Part shown: piece after piece, positions 53,028 to 61,674 of the stretch
Numbering within the stretch: the stretch's first letter is position 1
Layout: the number at the start of each line of letters is the position of its first letter
Source: Streptomyces novaecaesareae
GTDB lineage: Bacteria; Actinomycetota; Actinomycetes; Streptomycetales; Streptomycetaceae
Direction: 5' to 3'
Length of the DNA: 64,000 nt
NCBI RefSeq assembly: GCF_000716875.1
Contig: NZ_JNWQ01000021.1
Coordinates: forward strand, 1 to 64,000
The notes under the pieces: model-generated
Told to the model about the DNA's origin: nothing
Databases searched by the model: none
The model's input: only the letters and a program-made list of their open reading frames with translations
Made by a program: the position numbers and the translations under genes

Positions 53028-54002
53028 ATGCTTCGGAACGACGGCATGCTGGCGAACGTGGTCGCGGTGGTGCTGGAGGAGATCCACCCCTTCGAACTGG
53101 GGGTGGCCTGCGAGGTCTTCGGCCTCGACCGCACCGCCGACGGCCTGCCCGGCTACGACTTCGCGATCGCCGGCGCCCGTCCGGGCCCGCACGCCACCCA
53201 CGCCGGCTTCGCCGTCGACGTCCCGTACGGCCCCGAGCGGCTGGCCGGGGCGGACCTCGCGGTGGTCACCGCGGCGGCGATCCGCCGCGACTACCCCGAG
53301 CCGCTGCTGGAGGCGCTGCGCGGGGTGGTGGCGGCCGGCGGCCGGGTGCTGTCCATCTGCAGCGGCGCCTTCGTCCTGGGCGCCGCCGGGCTGCTGGACG
53401 GCCGCCGCGCGGCGACCCACTGGCGGCACACCGCGGAGCTGGCCGCGCGCTTCCCGCTGACCACGGTCGAGCAGGACGTGCTGTACGTGGACGACGACCC
53501 GGTGATCACCTCGGCCGGGACGGCGGCCGGCATCGATGCCTGCCTGCACCTGGTGCGCAAGGTCCAGGGCGCCGAGGTGGCCCGGGAGATCGCCCGCCGG
53601 ATGGTGGTGGCACCGCACCGGGAGGGCGGGCAGGCCCAGTTCGTGAACCGGCCGCTGCCCGAGGGCGACGGCGACTCGCTGGCCCCGCTGCTCGACTGGA
53701 TGCGCCACCACCTGGACGAGGAGGCCACCGTCGAGCAGCTGGCCGCCCGGGCGCTGATGTCGCCGCGCACCTTCGCCCGCCGCTTCCAGCAGGAGACCGG
53801 CACCACCCCGCACCGCTGGCTGACCGGGCAGCGGGTGCTGCTCGCCCAGCGGCTGCTGGAGTCCACCACCGAGTCGGTGGACGCGATCGCCGCCCGCTGC
53901 GGCTTCGGCAACGCGGCCGCCCTGCGGCACCACTTCGGCCGCCGGCTGGGCACCACGCCGCTGGCCTACCGGCGCTGCTTCGCCGACCCGGGCCTGAGCT
54001 GA
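53028..54002 (+). CDS. GlxA-type AraC regulator
   Basis: The 324-aa protein has an N-terminal DJ-1/PfpI-like amidotransferase domain ([23 protein letters not shown]-like segment near 105-128) and a C-terminal double HTH of the AraC type ([40 protein letters not shown]). The elbow cysteine in SICSG is present, but catalysis is rarely shown for this group. Targets unknown. The start could also be ATG 53046. Confidence 0.9.
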   Translation: [324 protein letters not shown]

Positions 54003-54102
54003 CCGGGGCCTGAGCTGACCGGAGCCTGAACTGACCGGAGCCTGAACTGACCGGAGCCTGAACTGACCGGAGCCTGAGCCGACCGGGGCCTGAGCTGACC
54101 GG
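53991..54102. repeat. 16-bp tandem repeat spanning a stop codon
   Basis: Seven units of GGCCTGAGCTGACCGG type. The first covers the last codons and TGA of the AraC-type gene. Three central copies are identical variants. Confidence 0.95.
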
Positions 54103-54112
54103 TCGTCGGACG

Positions 54113-54928
54113 TCAGTCCTGGTCGAAGGCCAGGTGCTCGACGCCGTTCCAGCCGTCCGGGCGCAGCCGCCCCTCCTGGGCCCGCCAGAGGCTGGTGGAG
54201 CAGTTGTGCACCGGCCCGAGCGCGGTGAGCTGCTCCTCGCTGAGCCGGTCCAGCGCGTAGCGGAGCATCAGCACCGTGCAGTCGTGCGCGACCAGCAGGA
54301 CGGGCCGGCCGGCCTCCTCCTCGCAGACGTCCCGCAGCAGGCTGCGCACCCGCAGCGCGACGTCGGTCCAGGACTCGCCGCCGGGCGGGCGGTAGTAGAG
54401 CTCGCCCATCTTGCGCCGCCGGGCCGCCTCCTCCGGGTGCTTGGCCTCGATCGCGGCCTTGGGCAGCATCTCCAGGATGCCGAGCTCGCGGTCGCGCAGC
54501 CGCTCGTCGTAGCGGACGGGCAGCGAGACGGGGACGGCGCCGAGCCCGGCGGCCTGGGCGAGCGCGACTCTGGCGGTCTCGGCGGTGCGCACGTACGGCG
54601 AGCACCAGACGCTGCGCGGGCGGTCGGCGCTGGGCAGCTCGGCCCACCAGCGGCCGAGCGCCTGGGCCTGCTGCCGGCCGTGCAGCGACAGCGGGATGTC
54701 GGCGTCGCGGCAGCTGATCGGGACGCTGAGCGCGCCGGTGGCCTCGGCCAGCTGGAACTCGACGTTGGCGGTGGACTCGCCGTGCCGGGTCGCGATCAGC
54801 AGGGAGGGCAGCCGGGTGGCCGCCGCCGGGCGGTGGGCGCTGACGTGGTGGTGCTGGCTCTGGTGCTGCTGGTGCTGGCTCTGGGTGGACTGGTGTTGGC
54901 CGTTGAGGGTGGTGCCGAGTTCTGCCAT
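54113..54928 (-). CDS. Histidine phosphatase family protein
   Basis: The 271-aa protein has a Gln/His-rich leader (about 10-35) and the catalytic RHGE motif (TRHGESTAN), with the second histidine in LLVAHDCTVLML. Such enzymes act on phosphorylated sugars or nucleotides; substrate not determined. ATG 54928 follows GGAG; the longer frame to 55000 has no clear site. Confidence 0.9.
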   Translation of the reverse strand: MAELGTTLNGQHQSTQSQHQQHQSQHHHVSAHRPAAATRLPSLLIATRHGESTANVEFQLAEATGALSVPISCRDADIPLSLHGRQQAQALGRWWAELPSADRPRSVWCSPYVRTAETARVALAQAAGLGAVPVSLPVRYDERLRDRELGILEMLPKAAIEAKHPEEAARRRKMGELYYRPPGGESWTDVALRVRSLLRDVCEEEAGRPVLLVAHDCTVLMLRYALDRLSEEQLTALGPVHNCSTSLWRAQEGRLRPDGWNGVEHLAFDQD

Positions 54929-55017
54929 GGCCGCGAGCTCCCCGTGGTCGATCAGGTTCCGGCCGGTTGCCGGTCCGGTCTGGTGGTGCCCGGCGTGCAC
55001 GCCTGTTCATACATATG

Positions 55018-55060
55018 ATCGCGCCGCCTCCTCCAGTGTTCACGGAGAAGGCGGCACGAT
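55018..55060 (-). terminator. Terminator after symporter gene
   Basis: A 17-bp stem with two mismatches (55018-55034 with 55044-55060) lies just beyond the symporter stop. Confidence 0.75.
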
Positions 55061-55082
55061 CACAGGGCGCGTACGGCGCGAA

Positions 55083-56693
55083 TCAGTGCGCCGCTACGGG
55101 CTCCGGCGCGTTCTTCAGCTCGTCGTCGCCGGCGTCGGCGCTGTAGTCGGAGGGCTTGGTCTCGTCCGGGCCGTCGGGCGCCTTGACCGCCCGCAGCACC
55201 AGGGTGAGCGCCACCGCGACGAGCAGGTTCAGCGTGAAGGCGGTCAGACCGATGTAGCCGATCTCGCCGATGCCGGGGATCTCGGCCGCGTTGCCGCCGA
55301 AGTGCTTGGTGGCGGGGCTGGCGATCCCGTACGCCTTCCAGGTGCCGTAGATCATGCCGGCCGCCCAGCCGGCGAACAGCGCCCAGTGGTGGAACCAGCG
55401 GGTGAACAGGCCGCCGACGATCGCCACGAAGGTCTGCAGGATCCACAGGCCGCCCAGCAGCTGGAGGTTGATCGCGGCCTGCTTGTCCATGCCGAGCACG
55501 AAGACCAGCGCGCCGACCTTCACCAGCAGCGAGACCGCCTTGGCGACGCGGGTCTCGTCGGCGGGGGTGGCGGCGGGCTTGAACCACTCCTTGTAGACGT
55601 TGCGGGTGAAGAGGTTGGCCGCCGCGATCGACATGATCGCGGCCGGCACCAGCGCGCCGATGCCGATCGCGGCGAAGGCCACGCCGGTGAACCAGTCCGG
55701 GAACATGCTCGCGAACAGCTGCGGCACCGACAGCTGGGAGTTGTAGCCCTTGACGCCCTTGCCCACGCCCGCCGCGATCGCCATGAAGCCGAGCAGCGCC
55801 AGCAGGCCGAGCATCAGCGAGTACGCGGGCATGATCGCCATGTTGCGGCGCACGGTGTTGCGGGACTTGGAGGCCAGCACGCCGGTGACCGAGTGCGGGT
55901 ACATGAACAGCGCCATCGCCGAGCCGAGGCCCAGCGTCGCGTACGTCCACTTCTTGGTGTCCGGGACGGTCAGCGATCCGGCCTTGGCCTCCTTGAAGTG
56001 CTGCGCGGCCGAGTCGAAGATGTGCCCGAAGCCGCCGAGCCGGATCGGGATGTAGATCACCGCGACGATGATCACGATGTAGACCAGGGCGTCCTTGACG
56101 AAGGCGATCAGCGCCGGGGCGCGCAGGCCGGAGGAGTAGGTGTAGGCGGCCAGCACGCCGAAGGCGATGAACAGCGGCAGGTCCTTGACGAACCAGTTGG
56201 CGTTCTCCCCGCCGCCGACCCCCAGCACGTCCAGCACCGCCTGGATGCCGACGAGCTGCAGGGCGATGTACGGCATGGTGGCCAGGATCCCGGTCAGCGC
56301 GACCACCAGCGACAGCGGCCGCGAGCCGTACCGGCCGCGCACGAAGTCGGCCGGGGTCACGTAGCCGTGCACCCGGGAGACCGACCAGAGCCGGGGCAGG
56401 AAGAGGAAGACCAGCGGGTAGGCGATGATCGTGTACGGCACCGCGAAGAAGCCCGCCGCGCCGCTCGCGTACACCGCCGCCGGGACGGCGACGAAGGTGT
56501 ACGCGGTGTAGAGGTCGCCGCCGAGCAGGAACCAGGTCACCCAGGTCCCGAAGCTGCGCCCGCCCAGGCCCCACTCGTCCAGGTGCGCCGCGTCACCCGC
56601 GCGGCGCCAGCGCGAGGCGAGGAAGCCCATCACGGTGACGAGGGCGAAGAACAGCACGAAGACCACGAGGGCCGTCACGTTGACGTCCTTCAT
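55083..56693 (-). CDS. Sodium:solute symporter (SSS), MctP-like
   Basis: The 536-aa protein has about 13 helices, the SSS signature region (GGRSFGTWVTWFLLGGDLYTAY, then YALQLVGIQAVLDVLG) and an acidic C-terminus. It resembles monocarboxylate permeases such as MctP. The partner DUF3311 gene upstream overlaps its ATG by four bases, the usual arrangement. Confidence 0.9.
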   Translation of the reverse strand: MKDVNVTALVVFVLFFALVTVMGFLASRWRRAGDAAHLDEWGLGGRSFGTWVTWFLLGGDLYTAYTFVAVPAAVYASGAAGFFAVPYTIIAYPLVFLFLPRLWSVSRVHGYVTPADFVRGRYGSRPLSLVVALTGILATMPYIALQLVGIQAVLDVLGVGGGENANWFVKDLPLFIAFGVLAAYTYSSGLRAPALIAFVKDALVYIVIIVAVIYIPIRLGGFGHIFDSAAQHFKEAKAGSLTVPDTKKWTYATLGLGSAMALFMYPHSVTGVLASKSRNTVRRNMAIMPAYSLMLGLLALLGFMAIAAGVGKGVKGYNSQLSVPQLFASMFPDWFTGVAFAAIGIGALVPAAIMSIAAANLFTRNVYKEWFKPAATPADETRVAKAVSLLVKVGALVFVLGMDKQAAINLQLLGGLWILQTFVAIVGGLFTRWFHHWALFAGWAAGMIYGTWKAYGIASPATKHFGGNAAEIPGIGEIGYIGLTAFTLNLLVAVALTLVLRAVKAPDGPDETKPSDYSADAGDDELKNAPEPVAAH

Positions 56694-56986
56694 CGCGCAC
56701 CACCGTTCCGGGCCGCCTTGCGGGCCTTCTCGTCGCGGTTGATCAGCAGGTACGCGGCGACGGTGAAGACCGCCGACGCCGGCACCCAGAGCAGCTGGTA
56801 CCAGTAGAAGAACGGCATCCCGGCCACCACCGGGTCGTTCTTGTCGTACGAGGACACCCAGAGCATCGCGACGATCGGCACGAGCAGGGCGAGGCCGGCC
56901 AGCACCCGCTCGGGCGTCACCGCCGGGACGGGTGTCCCGGTCGGCTCGGGCATGACATCTTCGAAAGCATCGGGATCAGACGGCAT
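56690..56986 (-). CDS. DUF3311 small membrane protein
   Basis: The 98-aa protein has two helices (about 28-46 and 60-80) with GMPFFYWYQLLWVPASA between, the DUF3311 core. It accompanies SSS permeases and is probably an accessory subunit. GGAGCGGAG precedes ATG 56986. Confidence 0.9.
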   Translation of the reverse strand: MPSDPDAFEDVMPEPTGTPVPAVTPERVLAGLALLVPIVAMLWVSSYDKNDPVVAGMPFFYWYQLLWVPASAVFTVAAYLLINRDEKARKAARNGGAR

Positions 56987-57186
56987 TGCGGCTCCGCTCC
57001 GGAGGGTTCTCCCCGTCGGCGCCGCAGCCCGGGTGGCGTGGCACGCCCCCGCGAGCCCGCCGAGCAGCACCATCGGTGATCGGCAGTCAGTACGGCTGCG
57101 CAATCTAGGGCATGGGGTGATCCATGTCACCGGATATGACGGAACTTCCCGCAATCCGGACGCAATCGGAGGGCGGCTACGCAGAA

Positions 57187-57219
57187 GGCACCGGCGCGCG
57201 GGTCGCGTGCGCCGGTGCC
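57187..57219 (-). terminator. Terminator after dasR
   Basis: An 11-bp perfect stem (57187-57197 with 57209-57219) lies 43 bases after the dasR stop. The rest of 56987-57261 holds no gene. Confidence 0.8.
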
Positions 57220-57261
57220 CGGGGGTGCGGTGGGGGAGTGCGGTCGCCCCGGATGCTCGGG

Positions 57262-58053
57262 TTACTCCGGACGCTTCAGCCGGGTGATGAACTTGTAGCG
57301 GTCGCCCCGGTAGATGGAGCGGACCCACTCGACCGGGTCGCCCTCGGCGTCGAAGGAGTGCCGGGACAGCTGGAGCATCGGCAGGCCGAGGTCGGAGCCG
57401 AGCAGGCCGGCCTCGCGCGGGTCGGCCAGGGTGGTCTCGATGGTCTCCTCGGCCTCGGCCACGGTGACCCCGTAGACCTCGCGCAGCGCCGCGTACAGCG
57501 AGTTGTGCTTGGCCAGATTGCGGCGCAGGGCGGGGAAGCGCTTGGCGGACAGGTGGGCGACCTCGATGGCCATCGGGTCGCCGTTGGCCAGGCGCAGCCG
57601 CTCGATCCGCAGCACGCGGCCGCCCGGCTTGATGTCGAGCAGCGGGGCGAGCCGGTCGTCGGCGGTGATGTAGCCGATCTCGATCAGCCGGGAGGTGGGC
57701 TCCAGGCCCTGGGCCCGCATGTCCTCGGTGTAGGAGGTGAGCTGCAGGGCCTGGGCGACCTTGGGCTTGGCGACGAAGGTGCCCTTGCCCTGGATGCGCT
57801 CCAGCCGGCCCTCGACGACCAGCTCCTGCAACGCCTGGCGGACGGTGGTGCGCGAGGTGTCGAACTGGGCGGCCAGCGCCCGCTCGGGCGGCACCGGGGT
57901 GCCGGCGGGCTGGGTCTCGGTGAGCTGCAGCAGGTGGCGCTTGAGACCGTAGTACTTGGGGACGCGCGCGGTCGGGTCGGCACCGGTCTGCGTCGGGAGG
58001 TTCTTCACCTCGGGGTCGTCGGCCTGGGCGGTGGTTCCCCCGTCGCTGCTCAT
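57262..58053 (-). CDS. dasR: GntR/HutC regulator DasR
   Basis: The 263-aa protein has a GntR winged helix (about 35-100: [37 protein letters not shown]) and a UTRA effector domain. Sequence and divergence from dasA identify DasR, the N-acetylglucosamine-phosphate-responsive global repressor. Effector binding releases dre sites, two of which lie before dasA and one before the second binding protein. Confidence 0.96.
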   Translation of the reverse strand: MSSDGGTTAQADDPEVKNLPTQTGADPTARVPKYYGLKRHLLQLTETQPAGTPVPPERALAAQFDTSRTTVRQALQELVVEGRLERIQGKGTFVAKPKVAQALQLTSYTEDMRAQGLEPTSRLIEIGYITADDRLAPLLDIKPGGRVLRIERLRLANGDPMAIEVAHLSAKRFPALRRNLAKHNSLYAALREVYGVTVAEAEETIETTLADPREAGLLGSDLGLPMLQLSRHSFDAEGDPVEWVRSIYRGDRYKFITRLKRPE

Positions 58054-58097
58054 CGGACCTGTTCTCCCGCTTCTCGCGGGGCCTTCACAAGCCCCGC

Positions 58098-58170
58098 CAC
58101 ATCGTTAACGGGTCACATCGTTGCATGTATGGCTACGCAACGAATACCTCATCACGCGATGAACGATGTG
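58098..58170. promoter_or_regulatory. Repeated CACATCGTT motifs before dasR
   Basis: CACATCGTT occurs at 58098-58106 and 58114-58122, and inverted (AACGATGTG) at 58162-58170. TCGTTGC/GCAACGA form a dyad at 58118-58124 and 58137-58143. They lie 45-117 bases upstream of the dasR start and differ from dre. Confidence 0.5.
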
Positions 58171-58215
58171 CGGTGTCGGCTTGATAACGGGTGGTCGAGA
58201 TCGGTCGAACAGCCG

Positions 58216-58268
58216 TTGACAGGCCCATTGGTCTAGGCCAAGCTCCAGGCAGCTGGTCTACACCACTA
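58216..58268 (+). promoter_or_regulatory. dasA promoter with two DasR-responsive elements
   Basis: TTGACA (58216-58221) and CAAGCT (58239-58244) are 17 bases apart. dre1 (ATTGGTCTAGGCCAAG, 58227-58242) covers the spacer and -10; dre2 (CTGGTCTACACCACTA, 58253-58268) overlaps the transcript start. Confidence 0.88.
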
Positions 58269-58390
58269 GGCCGGTACCTACGAATCCCCCCACCCGTTCG
58301 AAGGGGTCCGCGGCGCCGTTTCCCCCGCTTTGTGTGGGTCTGCCGCTGCCGCCCGACGGGGGTAACCCAGGCATCCCTCAGGAGGATGGC

Positions 58391-59680
58391 GTGAAGCGTC
58401 AGCTCATCGCGGCGGTCGGCGTCGCAGCAATGGTCGTCGGCCTGGCGGCCTGTGGCTCGGACGGCAAGAAGAGCGACGGCGACTCGACGTCGTCGTCCGC
58501 CTCGGCGGCCGACAAGTACAAGGGCAAGACGCTGAAGGTGTGGACGATGACCGGCTCGGCCCCGAAGGGCTGGACGGACGCCGTCAAGACCGAGTTCGAG
58601 ACCACCTACCCGGGTTCGAAGGTCGACTTCCAGACCCAGGAGTGGACCGGCATCGGCGCCAAGGTCACCGCCGCGCTGTCGGAGGGCTCGGTCGACGTCC
58701 TGGAGGTCGGCAACACCCAGACCGCCGGCTACGCCGCCTCGGGTGGTCTGCTCGACATCACCAAGGACAAGTCCGCCCTGGGGGGCGACAACTGGGCCGC
58801 CAACCAGAACGAGGCCGCGATCCTGGACGGCAAGCAGTACGCCGCCCCGTGGTTCGTCACCAACCGCGTGGTCGCCTACAACAAGGACCTGTGGGCCAAG
58901 GCCGGCCTGACCGACGCGCCGAAGACCCTGGACGAGTTCTACGCCGACCTGGAGAAGCTGAAGGCCGTCCCGGGCGTCGCCGACCCGATCTACATGCCGG
59001 GTCAGGAGTGGTACGTCTACTTCGGTCTGCTCACCAGCGAGGGTGGCAAGATCGCCAAGAAGGACGGCGACAAGTGGGTCGGCGGCCTGTCCTCGCCCGA
59101 GAGTCAGAAGGCCTTCGAGACCTACAAGAAGCTGCAGAGCTACTCGGCCACCGGTCCGAAGGACAAGGACGAGGCCACCCCGCAGCAGAAGGACGTCTTC
59201 GGCGCCGGCAACGTCGGCACCATGATCGGCCTCGGCTGGGAGCTGCCGAAGGAGGAGGTCCTGTCGAAGGACAAGATCGGCTTCTTCCCGCTCCCCGGCA
59301 AGACCGCCGACAAGCCCTCCGGCGTGTTCCTCGGTGGCTCGAACCTCGCGATCGCCTCGCAGAGCAAGAACACCGACATGGCCAAGGACTTCCTGAAGAT
59401 CGCCCTCAACGACAAGAACGAGGGCGCGGTCGCCGCGGCCGGCAGCATCCCGAACAAGGCCTCGCTGAACGGCCAGATCGCCGGTGACTTCGCCAAGGCC
59501 GCCCAGTCGGCCGCCGCGGTCGGCGCGATCACCCCGAACACCCCGAACTGGGCCGGTGTCGAGGACAACCCGAACCCGATCAAGGAGTTCCTGACCGCTG
59601 CCCTCCAGGGCGGCGACTTCGCCTCCACGGCCAAGAAGTACGACGACGAGATCGCCAAGAAGCTCAACCAGAAGCAGTAA
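58391..59680 (+). CDS. dasA: Chitobiose-binding lipoprotein DasA
   Basis: The 429-aa lipoprotein has signal peptide and lipobox LAAC (cysteine near 21) and is a type-1 extracellular solute-binding protein. Motifs such as VLEVGNTQTAGYAASGGLLD are near-diagnostic for the DasA group. It binds N,N'-diacetylchitobiose for the DasBC permease; the ATPase is normally MsiK, encoded elsewhere. GGAGGA precedes GTG 58391. Confidence 0.95.
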   Translation: MKRQLIAAVGVAAMVVGLAACGSDGKKSDGDSTSSSASAADKYKGKTLKVWTMTGSAPKGWTDAVKTEFETTYPGSKVDFQTQEWTGIGAKVTAALSEGSVDVLEVGNTQTAGYAASGGLLDITKDKSALGGDNWAANQNEAAILDGKQYAAPWFVTNRVVAYNKDLWAKAGLTDAPKTLDEFYADLEKLKAVPGVADPIYMPGQEWYVYFGLLTSEGGKIAKKDGDKWVGGLSSPESQKAFETYKKLQSYSATGPKDKDEATPQQKDVFGAGNVGTMIGLGWELPKEEVLSKDKIGFFPLPGKTADKPSGVFLGGSNLAIASQSKNTDMAKDFLKIALNDKNEGAVAAAGSIPNKASLNGQIAGDFAKAAQSAAAVGAITPNTPNWAGVEDNPNPIKEFLTAALQGGDFASTAKKYDDEIAKKLNQKQ

Positions 59681-59686
59681 GCACCC

Positions 59687-59769
59687 GGGGCCTGCCTGCG
59701 AACTCCCGCCCGCGGGACGGCGACAGGCCCCAGCGGCGTCGTTCACCGGCCCCCGGCGGGGGGCCGGTG
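59687..59769 (+). promoter_or_regulatory. Two hairpins between dasA and dasB
   Basis: GGGGCCTG (59687-59694) pairs with 59724-59731, and CACCGGCCCC (59744-59753) with 59760-59769. They probably attenuate or protect the message so that the binding protein is made in excess over permeases. Confidence 0.65.
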
Positions 59770-59815
59770 GGCGGCGCCTGTCCGTCGTGGCCAGGGTTGT
59801 GAGGAAGTGAGAACG

Positions 59816-60844
59816 ATGGCTGTGCATTCCGAGCGGGTGCAGACACAGTCCCCGGATCCCGGGAAGGCCGCTGTGGCCGGTGTTGAGACGAGCGCCCCGG
59901 GCGGCGGCTCGAAGGGTGCCGCGCCGAAGGGCACCAGATCCGCGGGCGGCCCCGGCCTGGGCTCACGCCTCGCACCGTACCTGCTGCTGCTGCCGGCCAC
60001 CGTGGCGACCCTGGCCCTGCTGGGCTGGCCGCTGCTCAAGACGGTCCTGCTGTCGTTCCAGAACCTCAACCGGCGCCAGCTCGTCCTGCACCTGACCGAG
60101 TGGACCGGCTTCGACAACTACAAGGAGCAGCTGACCGACCCGGAGTTCTGGGCGGTCACCGGCCGGACCGTCGCCTTCACCGCGGTCAACGTCGTGCTGA
60201 TCATGATCGGCGGCACCCTGATCGGCCTGCTGCTGAACCAGCTCGGCAAGAAGATGCGGCTGGTGCTCCAGATCTCGCTGCTGATGGCCTGGGCCATGCC
60301 GGTGGTCGCCGCGACCACGGTCTACACCTGGCTGTTCGACTCCCAGTGGGGTGTCGTCAACTGGATCCTGGACCAGCTGGGTTGGCACTCGATGGCCGAC
60401 TACAACTGGCTCAGCAACGAGTACTCGACGTTCTTCGTCATCATCCTGCTGATCGTCTGGATGTCGGTCCCGTTCGTGGCGTTCAACATGTACGCCGGTC
60501 TGACCACCATCCCCAAGGAGCTCTACGAGGCCGCCCGGATGGACGGCGCCGGCTCCGTCAAGATCTTCACCGCGGTGATCTTCCCCAACCTGAAGCCGTT
60601 CTTCCTGGCCACGACCTTCCTCGAAGTCATCTGGGTGTTCAAGGCCTTCACCCAGGTCTACGCGGTCAACGCCGGTGGTCCGGAGAAGCTGACCCGGACC
60701 CTGCCGGTGCACGCCTTCCTGGAGGGCTCCGCCGGCCAGCACTACGGCATCGGCGCCGCGATCGCGGTGCTCACCATCCTGATGCTGGGCGTGCTGATGG
60801 CGTACTACTTCCGCATCATGATCAAGCAGGAGGACGAGCTGTGA
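59816..60844 (+). CDS. dasB: Chitobiose ABC permease DasB
   Basis: The 342-aa protein has a 45-residue soluble leader and six membrane helices with the MalF-type EAA loop (ELYEAARMDGAGSVKIFTAVIFP). ATG 59816 has GAGGA ten bases upstream; GTG 59807 is too close to it. It pairs with DasC. Confidence 0.93.
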   Translation: MAVHSERVQTQSPDPGKAAVAGVETSAPGGGSKGAAPKGTRSAGGPGLGSRLAPYLLLLPATVATLALLGWPLLKTVLLSFQNLNRRQLVLHLTEWTGFDNYKEQLTDPEFWAVTGRTVAFTAVNVVLIMIGGTLIGLLLNQLGKKMRLVLQISLLMAWAMPVVAATTVYTWLFDSQWGVVNWILDQLGWHSMADYNWLSNEYSTFFVIILLIVWMSVPFVAFNMYAGLTTIPKELYEAARMDGAGSVKIFTAVIFPNLKPFFLATTFLEVIWVFKAFTQVYAVNAGGPEKLTRTLPVHAFLEGSAGQHYGIGAAIAVLTILMLGVLMAYYFRIMIKQEDEL

Positions 60845-61668
60845 GGCGCTCTCTCTTCGGACGTACCTGGCTGAACGCGACCGCGGCCGTCCTCGCCGTC
60901 TTCTTCATCTTCCCCGTCTACTGGATGATCGCGACGTCCTTCAAGCAGGACCAGGACATCGTCAGCAAGACGCCGGTCTTCCTGCCGCTCGACGTCACCT
61001 TCGACCACTTCGGCACCGCGGTCGACGCCCCGAACTTCTGGACGTACGTCGTCAACAGCGTCACCGTCACCGTCGGCGCGGTGCTGATGTCACTGGTGAT
61101 CGCGACCCTCGCGTCCTTCGCCATCGCCCGGATGAAGTTCCGCGGCCGCAAGGCTTTCGTGCTGGTCATCATGATGGCCCAGATGGCGCCCTGGGAGGTC
61201 ATGACCATCGCGGTCTACATCATCTCCCGCGACAACGACATGCTGAACAGCCTGGTGCCGCTGACCCTCTTCTACATGATGATGGTCCTGCCCTTCACCA
61301 TCTGGACGCTGCGCAGCTTCATCGCCGCCGTGCCCAAGGAGCTGGAGGAGTCGGCCATGGTGGACGGCTGCACCCGCGCGCAGGCCTTCGTGAAGGTGAT
61401 CTTCCCGCTGCTGGCCCCCGGCCTGATGTCGACCTCGCTGTTCGGTTTCATCACGGCGTGGAACGAGTTCCCGCTCGTCCTGATCCTCAACAAGGACGAG
61501 GGCAAGACCCTCCCGCTGTGGCTGTCGTCCTTCAAGACCGCCTTCGGCAACGACTGGGGCGCCACCATGGCCGCGTCCACGATGTTCGCCATCCCCGTGC
61601 TGATCCTGTTCATCTTCCTGCAGCGCAAGGCGGTCGGCGGTCTGACCGACGGCGCCGTGAAGGGCTGA
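60841..61668 (+). CDS. dasC: Chitobiose ABC permease DasC
   Basis: The 275-aa protein has six helices and the MalG-type EAA loop (ELEESAMVDGCTRAQAFVKVIFP). GTG 60841 overlaps the dasB stop (GTGA). It forms the membrane channel with DasB. Confidence 0.94.
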   Translation: MRRSLFGRTWLNATAAVLAVFFIFPVYWMIATSFKQDQDIVSKTPVFLPLDVTFDHFGTAVDAPNFWTYVVNSVTVTVGAVLMSLVIATLASFAIARMKFRGRKAFVLVIMMAQMAPWEVMTIAVYIISRDNDMLNSLVPLTLFYMMMVLPFTIWTLRSFIAAVPKELEESAMVDGCTRAQAFVKVIFPLLAPGLMSTSLFGFITAWNEFPLVLILNKDEGKTLPLWLSSFKTAFGNDWGATMAASTMFAIPVLILFIFLQRKAVGGLTDGAVKG

Positions 61669-61674
61669 GTCACC

